Assembly: GCA_900757505.1 (NCBI GenBank) | Contig: CAAEOE010000063.1 | Location: 1-17,004, forward strand | DNA: 17,004 bases | Source: an uncultured Collinsella sp. | GTDB lineage: Bacteria > Actinomycetota > Coriobacteriia > Coriobacteriales > Coriobacteriaceae | Direction: 5' to 3' | Shown: positions 8,808 to 15,026 of the stretch, piece by piece | How the letters are laid out: each line of letters starts with the position of its first letter | Numbering within the stretch: position 1 is the stretch's first letter | Notes under the pieces: model-generated | Databases searched by the model: none | Seen by the model: the letters and a program-made list of their open reading frames with translations, nothing else | What the model was told of the DNA's origin: nothing | Made by a program: the position numbers and the translations under genes

Positions 8808-8861
8808 GGACGACCTCCTTACCAATGAGCGGCGAGCGTGCCCGCCCCTCACATCAAATAC

Positions 8862-9524
8862 TTATATAGCGAAAAGTTTAGCAAGCTCGGCCACCGAGTG
8901 CACCACTGCATCGGCGCCCGCTGCCTCGTGCTCGCCCGGCGCCGCCGCGCCCGAATAGATGCCAATACACGGCACGCCCATCGCGTGCGCGCCCTCCACG
9001 TCATTAAAGCGGTCGCCGATCATCACGGCCTCGTCAGCAGTCGCGCCGAGCGCCGCCAGCGCATCGCGGACCGAATCCGCCTTGGTCTCGCGTCCCTGAG
9101 GCGGATTCATGCCGACCACGGCCTCAAACTGAGAAAGCCCCAGCTCATGCACCATGTCGATGCACTTTGCCTCCATGCGCGACGTCGCCACGGCCACACG
9201 CTTGCCCTGGGCGGCCAGCCCGTCGAGCAGCTCGGGGATCCCATCGAACACGGGGTACTCTTCCGGACCCAGCTCGTCAAAAAAGGCACGGTACTCGTCA
9301 GCCACCACAAGCGACTCCTCGCGGGAGAAGCCATAAAAGTCGTGAAAGCTCTTCCACAGGGGCGGCCCGATCATGCGGCGCAGGTCACCCATCTGCGCCT
9401 CCGAAAACCCGCGCGCGGCCAACGTCTTGCGCGTCGAGGTCATCACCGCCCGGCCCGTATCGGCCACCGTGCCGTCAAAATCGAACAGCACAACCGGCCG
9501 CTCGCATAGCTGCAATGCCGCCAT
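8862..9524 (-). CDS. HAD-superfamily hydrolase, phosphoglycolate phosphatase-like
   Basis: This protein of about 220 aa has motif I FDFDGTVADTG (D15, D17), motif II around VATSRMEAK, the lysine in GRETKADSV and motif IV IGDRFNDVEGA. The small helical cap after motif I places it with Gph/PpaX/PGMB-type phosphatases. Physiological substrates in this group include phosphoglycolate, pyrophosphate and sugar phosphates, and cannot be chosen from sequence. The start is ambiguous: ATG at 9524 has AGAGGG with 6-nt spacing, ATG at 9530 is two codons upstream, and ATG at 9557 would add nine residues. It is the first gene of a two-gene unit with pepV and is divergent from the degV-like gene. Confidence 0.88.
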   Translation of the reverse strand: MAALQLCERPVVLFDFDGTVADTGRAVMTSTRKTLAARGFSEAQMGDLRRMIGPPLWKSFHDFYGFSREESLVVADEYRAFFDELGPEEYPVFDGIPELLDGLAAQGKRVAVATSRMEAKCIDMVHELGLSQFEAVVGMNPPQGRETKADSVRDALAALGATADEAVMIGDRFNDVEGAHAMGVPCIGIYSGAAAPGEHEAAGADAVVHSVAELAKLFAI

Positions 9525-9566
9525 CGGCATCCCTCTTCCCCAGTTGATGATTTCCACACCGTCACT

Positions 9567-9595
9567 TCAAACTGTTGACTATTCAACAATTGAAC
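9567..9595. promoter_or_regulatory. Overlapping TTCAA/TTGAA half-sites between divergent genes
   Basis: GTTGA-ctat-TCAAC (9574-9587) overlaps TTCAA-caa-TTGAA (9582-9594). The cluster is AT-rich and sits between the divergent HAD and DegV genes. It may be an operator for a regulator acting on one or both; nothing identifies that regulator. Confidence 0.25.
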
Positions 9596-9618
9596 CTAGC
9601 AATGTAGAGCAACTCCAC

Positions 9619-9624
9619 TATACT
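9619..9624 (+). promoter_or_regulatory. Probable -10 element of the degV-family gene
   Basis: TATACT matches the -10 consensus at 5 of 6 positions and lies 57 nt before the chosen start codon. No good -35 is found at 16-18 bp upstream, so an activator or weak promoter is possible. Confidence 0.4.
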
Positions 9625-9680
9625 TGTCGCACTTTGCTCTCAGAAGGCGGCGCGCAAGCGCCCCAACGAAAGGTGCAATT

Positions 9681-10541
9681 ATGTCTTTTGCCATCATAAC
9701 CGACTCCACGTCGGACATCTCCCCCGCCCGCGCTCAAGAGCTCGGCATTTACGTGATTCCGCTGCATGTGATTATCGAGGGCGAGGACCTGCTCGACCAG
9801 GTGCAGATTACCGCCGAGGAATACGTCGCGCGCATGGCCGGCTCCGAGCAACTGCCGCACACCTCGCAGCCGAGCGCCGGCGAGTTCAAGGCACTCTTTG
9901 ACCGCGTGAGTGCTGACGGCCACGATAGCGCGATCTTTATCTCGCTGTGCAGCGAATGGTCCGCCTGCTATTCCAACGCATGCCTGGTCGCCGAGACCCA
10001 CGAGCTCGACGTGCGCTGCATCGACTCGCGCACCGGCTCGGGCGCCGAGGGCCTGCTGGTGGAGTACGCGCTCGCCATGCGCGAGGACGGCCGCAGCCTA
10101 GACGAGACCGAGGCGCGGATCCGCGCGACGCTGCCCGACGCCCATCTGCTACTGATTCCGCGCACGCTCGAGAACCTGGTCAAGAACGGCCGCGCGCCCA
10201 AGCTCGCCGGCCAGCTCACGCAGATGCTCAACAATCGCCTGGCCGTTTCGCCGGAGTGGAAATCGGGCGAGATCAAGGCAATCAAAAAGGGCCGCGGCGC
10301 CAAGCGCATCGTTGCCAACACCATGGCAGATTGCCTCGCGTTTTTGGACGAGCACCCGGGCTCAAGCGTGCGCGTGCTCACGACCGGCGCCGCCGAGGAG
10401 CAGGAACTTGTCAACGAGGCGCTCGCGGGCCAGGACTACGTAGACGCCGGCACCGGCCCCATCGGCTGCACCATCGCCACCCACGTAGGCGTCGATGCCA
10501 TCGCCATCAGCTACTGCCCCCGCTACCAGCCAACTCACTAG
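9681..10541 (+). CDS. DegV-family fatty-acid-binding protein (FakB-like)
   Basis: This 286-aa protein starts with the characteristic IITDSTSDISPA and has the conserved HTSQPSAGEF (H60-P64 and on), the ISLCSEWSACYSNA segment and a C-terminal GPIGCTIATHVGVDAIAISY. DegV proteins bind a single fatty acid; in Firmicutes, FakB proteins present host fatty acids to the kinase FakA for phospholipid synthesis. No fakA-like gene is in this window, so the role here is inferred from family only. The start at 9681 has GAAAGGTG about 6 nt upstream and begins exactly at the family N-terminus; the TTG at 9624 overlaps the -10 element and is unlikely. A hairpin repeat follows 13 nt after the stop. Confidence 0.92.
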   Translation: MSFAIITDSTSDISPARAQELGIYVIPLHVIIEGEDLLDQVQITAEEYVARMAGSEQLPHTSQPSAGEFKALFDRVSADGHDSAIFISLCSEWSACYSNACLVAETHELDVRCIDSRTGSGAEGLLVEYALAMREDGRSLDETEARIRATLPDAHLLLIPRTLENLVKNGRAPKLAGQLTQMLNNRLAVSPEWKSGEIKAIKKGRGAKRIVANTMADCLAFLDEHPGSSVRVLTTGAAEEQELVNEALAGQDYVDAGTGPIGCTIATHVGVDAIAISYCPRYQPTH

Positions 10542-10554
10542 GGACGCCCACATC

Positions 10555-10621
10555 AGTTGCGGTGGAATAGGGACTGTTTTTGGCTTATTAGCCGCCAATC
10601 AATCCCTATTCCACCACAACT
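10555..10621. repeat. Second AGTTGCGGTGGAATAG hairpin
   Basis: Arms AGTTGCGGTGGAATAGGGA (10555-10573) and TCCCTATTCCACCACAACT (10603-10621) pair at 18 of 19 positions, with a small inner stem around TTGGC. It lies between the convergent degV-type and toxin genes. The outer 16 nt are shared with the hairpin at 7281-7349. It has no T-tract on either side, so it is not an obvious terminator, though it could protect mRNA 3' ends. Confidence 0.8.
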
Positions 10622-10634
10622 TGGAAATCGGCGA

Positions 10635-10943
10635 TCAGCCCAGCGGACCCTGAAACAGCTCCTGATGAGTGCCCATTCTCACCAGCCTAATCATTGGGTT
10701 AGTCTTATGGGGAAGATAAAGAACGACCACATCGACCAAGCCATCGGATAGGTGGAAATCGATGTGGCCGTTGTAGTTTCCGCCCGGGTTTGAGAGCTCG
10801 TGGGCGCCATACTCCGCCGGAAGTGACCCATGAGCCACAAGCTCTGCAACCGCCGCTTTAAACTCACTTTTTAGCTGCGGATGCATGCGCATCGTTCGTT
10901 TGTAGTCCACCTTAAATTGAGCCTCGACTTTAATCTCGAACAT
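10635..10943 (-). CDS. YafQ/RelE-superfamily mRNA interferase toxin
   Basis: This 102-aa protein is predicted to cleave mRNA on the ribosome when free of its antitoxin. Compared with E. coli YafQ, the catalytic histidines can be matched at H48 (YGAHEL), H64 (GHIDFHLSDG) and H93 (MGTHQELF). An acidic residue, D67, follows H64 but is shifted by one position. The common core LVDVVVLYLP...MIRLVRMGTHQELF is typical. The start lies 2 nt after the antitoxin stop, the usual antitoxin-first arrangement, so it should be made only with its partner. Codon use and GC look slightly lower than in neighbours, in keeping with a mobile cassette. Confidence 0.88.
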   Translation of the reverse strand: MFEIKVEAQFKVDYKRTMRMHPQLKSEFKAAVAELVAHGSLPAEYGAHELSNPGGNYNGHIDFHLSDGLVDVVVLYLPHKTNPMIRLVRMGTHQELFQGPLG

Positions 10944-10945
10944 CG

Positions 10946-11245
10946 CTATTCCTCATCGAGGAATGACATAAGCTCATCAGCGTTATTGAATGACGGGCTA
11001 TCGTCCGGCAAAATCCCCAACTCATGAGCCTCGGCGATCACCATGGCACGCCTCGTCGCCTCGTTGGGCACCTCCGCCCTTCCTACAATCTCAAAAGGAA
11101 TCTTTCGTTGATTTACCAGCTGCCGAACGGCAAGATTGAGATAGGAATTGAGGCTGAGGCCGACCGAATCCAAGAACTCAGTCGCCTGTTCCTTGAGCCC
11201 CTCTTCGATGCGAACCGTCGTAGGCTTAACCGTTGCAGTAGACAT
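10946..11245 (-). CDS. RelB/DinJ-family antitoxin
   Basis: This 99-aa protein has an N-terminal ribbon-helix-helix (TTVRIEEGLKEQATEFLDSVGLSLNSYLNLAVRQLV, here described as residues about 9-43) and an acidic C-terminal tail (NNADELMSFLDEE) expected to wrap the toxin. DinJ-type antitoxins dimerise, bind palindromic operators and repress their own operon, more tightly with toxin bound. The start has AGGAGGT with 6-nt spacing. A perfect 36-bp palindrome lies just upstream at the promoter (11293-11328). The toxin gene follows immediately. Confidence 0.88.
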   Translation of the reverse strand: MSTATVKPTTVRIEEGLKEQATEFLDSVGLSLNSYLNLAVRQLVNQRKIPFEIVGRAEVPNEATRRAMVIAEAHELGILPDDSPSFNNADELMSFLDEE

Positions 11246-11276
11246 ACGCGACCTCCTCGCCCTCGTCTTTTACACC

Positions 11277-11282
11277 AGTATA
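11277..11282 (-). promoter_or_regulatory. Probable -10 of the toxin-antitoxin promoter
   Basis: TATACT on the minus strand, 5 of 6 to consensus, about 32 nt before the antitoxin ATG. The -35 position at 17-bp spacing (ATCAGA, 11300-11305) falls inside the palindrome 11293-11328, so repressor bound there would block polymerase. An alternative -10, TATATT at 11286-11291, is also next to the palindrome. Confidence 0.45.
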
Positions 11283-11292
11283 CCCAATATAA

Positions 11293-11328
11293 ATGGCAAT
11301 CTGATGTTAGATAACATCAGATTGCCAT
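11293..11328. promoter_or_regulatory. Perfect 36-bp palindrome, likely operator of the toxin-antitoxin operon
   Basis: ATGGCAATCTGATGTT (11293-11308) is followed after AGAT by its exact complement (11313-11328); counting the central TTA/TAA the half-site is 17 bp. It overlaps the expected -35 of the antitoxin promoter, as DinJ- and RelB-type operators do. It also lies 31 nt beyond the LOG gene stop and is followed by TTTATATT on the minus strand, so it could double as that gene's terminator. Its AT content is high for this region. Confidence 0.6.
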
Positions 11329-11358
11329 GCGTATTCATGTCGCGTGAGCACGATTGAT

Positions 11359-12117
11359 CTACATCAGCCCGCTCAGGGCAATGTCGACGGCCTCGTTGAG
11401 GTCGTCGGTGATGTGCACGAGCTCGGGATCGAGCGGGCTGATCATACCGGCGTCCAGCACCGGACCGTTAAGCCAGTCGAATAGGCCCTGCCAGTACTCG
11501 CTGCCTACCAGCACAAGCGGCATGCGCTTGACCTTGTGCGTTTGCACCAGCGTGAGCACCTCGAACATCTCGTCGAGCGTACCAAAACCACCGGGAAACA
11601 CAATGGCACCCGAGCTGTATTTGACGAACATGGTCTTGCGCACAAAGAAGTAGCGGAAGTCCATACCGAGGTTCACATATTTGTTGAGCCCCTGCTCGTG
11701 CGGCAATTCAATGCCCAGGCCAACTGACTTGCCGTTGACACTCGCCGCTCCCCTGTTGGCCGCTTCCATGATGCCGGGGCCGCCACCGGTGATAACCGCC
11801 ACGCCGCGCTGAGCAATCTTACGGCCGACGGTGCGCGCCGCCTTGTAGAGCGGATCGGTCTTGGGCGTGCGGGCGCTGCCGAAGATGGTCACTGCGGGTC
11901 CGAGCTCGGCCAGCGCGCCAAAACCATCGACAAACTCGGCCTGGATGCGCAGCACGCGCCACGGATCGGCATGCAGCCAGTCGGTCGACTCCTCGGGCGC
12001 CAGCAGGTTGGCGTAGGTGTTGTCCTTAGGAATCATGGGGCCGCGCATGACCACGGGGCCGCGGCGGTACGTCTCGTCGTAGGCAGGCTCGCCCTCGACG
12101 TTCTCATTCTTAATCAT
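11359..12117 (-). CDS. LOG-family protein (TIGR00730 type), putative nucleotide 5'-monophosphate phosphoribohydrolase
   Basis: This 252-aa protein has the two LOG signatures, GGGPGIMEA (111-119) and PGGFGTLDE (175-183), on a Rossmann-like fold. Biochemically studied members cleave the N-glycosidic bond of cytokinin nucleotides or AMP/GMP; the old name lysine decarboxylase is a misannotation. The N-terminal 60 or so residues (YRRGPVVMRGPMIPKDN) resemble the longer actinobacterial members. The start at 12117 has AGGAG 5-6 nt upstream, immediately behind a terminator T-tract; the ATG at 12189 would start inside that terminator and is rejected. No promoter fits between terminator and start, so transcription must come through the hairpin. 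Confidence 0.9.
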   Translation of the reverse strand: MIKNENVEGEPAYDETYRRGPVVMRGPMIPKDNTYANLLAPEESTDWLHADPWRVLRIQAEFVDGFGALAELGPAVTIFGSARTPKTDPLYKAARTVGRKIAQRGVAVITGGGPGIMEAANRGAASVNGKSVGLGIELPHEQGLNKYVNLGMDFRYFFVRKTMFVKYSSGAIVFPGGFGTLDEMFEVLTLVQTHKVKRMPLVLVGSEYWQGLFDWLNGPVLDAGMISPLDPELVHITDDLNEAVDIALSGLM

Positions 12118-12131
12118 GGGTACTCCTATCG

Positions 12132-12181
12132 AGAAAAAGAAAAGCGGGCGGGGTCGACGCCATGCGCCAAACACCCGCCCG
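12132..12181 (-). terminator. Intrinsic terminator between tgt and the LOG gene (possible attenuator)
   Basis: On the minus strand CGGGCGGG (12174-12181) and CCCGCCCG (12145-12152) form an 8-bp GC stem with a 21-nt loop, followed by CTTTTCTTTTTC. It lies 150 nt beyond the tgt stop. The T-tract abuts the SD of the LOG gene, leaving no room for another promoter, so LOG expression needs read-through. Confidence 0.75.
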
Positions 12182-12230
12182 AACATCAACTATTCGGTAT
12201 GGTACCCACGATGCATCAAGTGCTTGCAAG

Positions 12231-12299
12231 CTATCGGTCAGCGGTCGCGCAGCCGGTGTCAGCAAATGTGACGAGCGGTTGCCGCTCAGCCTTTGCCAT
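12231..12299 (-). other. Possible 22-codon leader ORF between tgt and the LOG gene
   Basis: ATG at 12299 opens a 22-residue frame (MAKAERQPLVTFADTGCATA and two more) ending at 12231, 50 nt before the terminator hairpin. It has no clear SD and no run of a single amino acid. It could be a chance frame or a leader peptide for the attenuator-like hairpin. Confidence 0.15.
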
Positions 12300-12330
12300 T
12301 GCCCACGCTCTGCAAGCGTGTCTGTCGCCC

Positions 12331-13470
<1,140 letters not shown>

Positions 13471-13507
13471 AAACTGGAACTCCTTGGTTGCGGTTCATAC
13501 GCAAACC

Positions 13508-13513
13508 ATTATA
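13508..13513 (-). promoter_or_regulatory. -10 element of the tgt promoter
   Basis: A perfect TATAAT, preceded by TG, reads on the minus strand 38 nt before the tgt ATG, giving a leader of about 30 nt. No good -35 is present at 17 bp, so the upstream TG may matter. Confidence 0.55.
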
Positions 13514-13578
13514 CAGGCAACCCGCAAGGAGCACCGACTCGACAGAAACTAGTGCATTAGGATCAGGTTCCAGAGCCG

Positions 13579-13735
13579 GTCGTTGGGGACGTTCTTAAAC
13601 GACTGGTCGTTAGGGACAGTCTTCAGCGCCACCTTGCAAAGGAATGTCCCAATCTGCCGGCACTTAGGGACTGTCCCCAAGCGCCGGCAAGAGTGTCCCT
13701 TTCAACTAGTCATTTAAGAACGTCCCCAACGACTA
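13579..13735. repeat. Composite of inverted GTCCC repeats
   Basis: Outer arms 13579-13607 (starting GTCGTTGGGGACGTTC) and 13705-13733 are inverted copies matching at 27 of 29 positions. Between them, 13656-13671 and 13673-13688 form another near-perfect inverted pair (GCCGGCACTTAGGGAC against its complement, 14 of 16). Each outer arm is itself a small stem-loop (GTCGTT...AACGAC). This is the layout of a BIME-like cluster: several REP-type units in alternating orientation. It occupies much of the 461-bp stretch 13471-13931, in which I see no gene. No REP-associated transposase is nearby. Confidence 0.75.
13707..13735 (+). repeat. 29-nt stem-loop unit, copy A
   Basis: TAGTCATT, then TAAGAACGTCCCC, then AACGACTA. 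The ends pair as an 8-bp stem with one G-U. A copy at 16788-16816 matches at 28 of 29 positions; the single change (C to T) restores a perfect Watson-Crick stem. An inverted variant at about 13577-13607 uses GTCGTT/AACGAC. Confidence 0.8.
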
Positions 13736-13759
13736 CGGGATCATTTCCAACAGCCAAGG

Positions 13760-13888
13760 CAACGCCGATGCTCTAGCGACGTCAGCGAGCGGTCGCCAGA
13801 GCGAACAAATTGGCATGAAAAGAGGACGGCATAGACCTTCTGGTCATGCCGCCCTCTTTGAATGACAAGTTGTCGCTCTGGTGACCGC
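13760..13888. repeat. Long structured hairpin element L
   Basis: Outer stem GCGGTCGCCAGAGCGA (13789-13804) pairs with 13873-13888 (one G-U). A looser middle section follows, then AAAGAGG-A-CGGCAT (13819-13832) with ATGCCG-C-CCTCTTT (13846-13859), a bulged A, and the tip GACC-TTCT-GGTC (13834-13845). The 5' flank has CAACGCCG, TAG, GACG and CAGCGAGCGG in order (13760-13792). All of these landmarks recur in element R at 16880-17004 with different stem sequence. It lies 3' of the SDR gene on that gene's strand and may stop its transcription (TTTTC after the inner stem), but it is far longer than a terminator needs. Confidence 0.7.
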
Positions 13889-13901
13889 GCAGCGTCGAGC
13901 C

Positions 13902-13929
13902 GTTACGCGGTTTGGTAAAACCGCGTAAC
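13902..13929. other. Perfect 12-bp hairpin right after the SDR stop
   Basis: GTTACGCGGTTT (13902-13913) and AAACCGCGTAAC (13918-13929) pair perfectly around GGTA, starting 2 nt past the SDR stop on the minus strand. No T-tract follows, so it may act as an mRNA 3'-end stabiliser or part of a terminator together with element L. Confidence 0.6.
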
Positions 13930-13931
13930 CC

Positions 13932-14732
13932 CTAAGGCCGCTGGCCCATGCCACCCTCGAGGGTGACGGTCTCGCCGTTCATATACTTAAAGTCGGGGCC
14001 GCAGAGCTGAACGACCACGCGGCCGATCTCCTTCTCGACGTCGCCGTAGTGGCCTGCCGGCGGCATGTGGACGTTGGCCTTAAACGCCTCGGGATAGGCA
14101 TCCTGGAAGTTCTCGAGCGCAGCAGTCCAGGCAAGCGGGCACACGATGTTGACGTTGATGCCGTCGGGGCCCCACTCGTTGGCGGCGACGCGAGTCAGAC
14201 CGCGGATGCCCTCCTTGGCGGCTGCATAGCTGCACTGGCCGTAGTTGCCAAACAGACCGGCGCCCGAAGCAAAGTTGACCACGGAACCCTTGGTCTCCTT
14301 CAGGTGCGGATAGGCCTTCTGCATATACAGATAGGTGGCATACAGGCCAGAGTAGATGGCCAGGTTAAACTGGTCCATAGTGTGGTCGGCGATAGTCACA
14401 CCCGAGGCGCTGGCCTGGGCGTTGTTGACGACGGCGTCGATGCGGCCGAACTCCTCAATCGCCTTGTCGATAACGTTCTGGACGACGGCCTCGTTGTCCT
14501 GACCAGCCGAGACATCGGCCTGAACAGGCAGAACCTTGACGCCGTACTCGGCCTCGAGGGATTCCTTGGCAGCATCGAGCTTGGCGACGTTGCGGCCGGT
14601 GATGACGAGGTTTGCGCCCTCCTTGGCAAAAGCGATATCGATGCCGTAGCCGATGGAGCCAGCGGAGCCGTCCTTAAGCGTGGCCTTGCCGCCGCCGGTG
14701 ACGATCACGGTCTTACCAGTGAAAAGTCCCAT
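13932..14732 (-). CDS. SDR oxidoreductase, probable NADP-dependent 12-alpha-hydroxysteroid dehydrogenase
   Basis: This 266-aa classical SDR closely matches, from memory, clostridial 12-alpha-HSDH: NNAQASASG, YSGLYATYLYM, SVVNFASGAGLFG, QCSYAAAKEGIRGL and the C-terminus TLEGGMGQRP. Such enzymes oxidise or reduce the 12-hydroxyl of bile acids in the cytoplasm. The catalytic Ser-Tyr-Lys lies in FASGAG and SYAAAK. NNAQ replaces the usual NNAG. The glycine-rich loop (TGGGKATLKDGSAGSIGYG) is about 7 residues longer than in the clostridial enzyme I recall. The next segment ITGRN fits NADP use. The ATG at 14732 has AAAGGA 6 nt upstream and the normal start MGLFTGKTVIVTGGG; the ATG at 14780 is rejected. 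The SDR family is certain; the substrate is inferred. Confidence 0.9.
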   Translation of the reverse strand: MGLFTGKTVIVTGGGKATLKDGSAGSIGYGIDIAFAKEGANLVITGRNVAKLDAAKESLEAEYGVKVLPVQADVSAGQDNEAVVQNVIDKAIEEFGRIDAVVNNAQASASGVTIADHTMDQFNLAIYSGLYATYLYMQKAYPHLKETKGSVVNFASGAGLFGNYGQCSYAAAKEGIRGLTRVAANEWGPDGINVNIVCPLAWTAALENFQDAYPEAFKANVHMPPAGHYGDVEKEIGRVVVQLCGPDFKYMNGETVTLEGGMGQRP

Positions 14733-14848
14733 ACAAAGTCCTTTCAAATCGCGACGGGCGAACCCGCCGACTGCGCGCATCCAAATAAACGCGCCAAAAG
14801 CTGAAATGCAACTTTAGCGTGTTCAAGCGAAAATAAAAGACCACGGTA

Positions 14849-14873
14849 GGCGAACGGCACCACGTCGTTCGGC
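14849..14873. promoter_or_regulatory. Inverted repeat in the divergent SDR/coiled-coil intergenic region
   Basis: GGCGAACG and CGTTCGGC pair at 7 of 8 positions across a 9-nt spacer, roughly mid-way between the divergent starts at 14732 and 15027. This is a plausible operator for one or both genes, without further support. The rest of the 294-bp gap shows only a weak -10-like TATCAT at about 14988-14993 for the plus-strand gene. Confidence 0.25.
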
Positions 14874-15026
14874 GAAGGGATTGTCAAGTACAAGCTGGAT
14901 ATAGCGACCGAGTTATTGTTATCAGATCGAGCCATCGAACACGTTTTGAAACTTTGCTGCGGCGCGCGGGATGTCGGCGCGAGACTTTATCATAGGGTGA
15001 CAAACAACGATGAGGAGCACATGCCT

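Noticed and set aside
12132..12330. T-box riboswitch upstream of the LOG gene
   Set aside because: GTGGGTACC before a terminator recalls the T-box core, but the AGGGTGG-ACCGCG bulge, stem I and specifier loop are not found, and LOG genes are not known T-box targets.
13579..13735. CRISPR array
   Set aside because: The repeats are inverted and nested, not evenly spaced direct repeats with unique spacers, and no cas gene is present.
13819..13859. Plain intrinsic terminator for the SDR gene
   Set aside because: The inner stem and TTTTC could terminate on the minus strand, but this does not explain the outer 16-bp stem, the conserved tip or the matching element at 16880-17004; termination is kept only as a possible side role.
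13760..13888. Integron attC site
   Set aside because: Long imperfect hairpin and cassette-like neighbours suggested it, but the attC core (GTTRRRY and its partner) is absent; conservation is at the tip, not the ends.
14733..15026. Extra small gene in the divergent gap
   Set aside because: The ATG at 14916 upstream of the coiled-coil gene lacks an SD and adds 37 cysteine- and arginine-containing residues unlike the rest of the protein; it is treated as non-coding leader.
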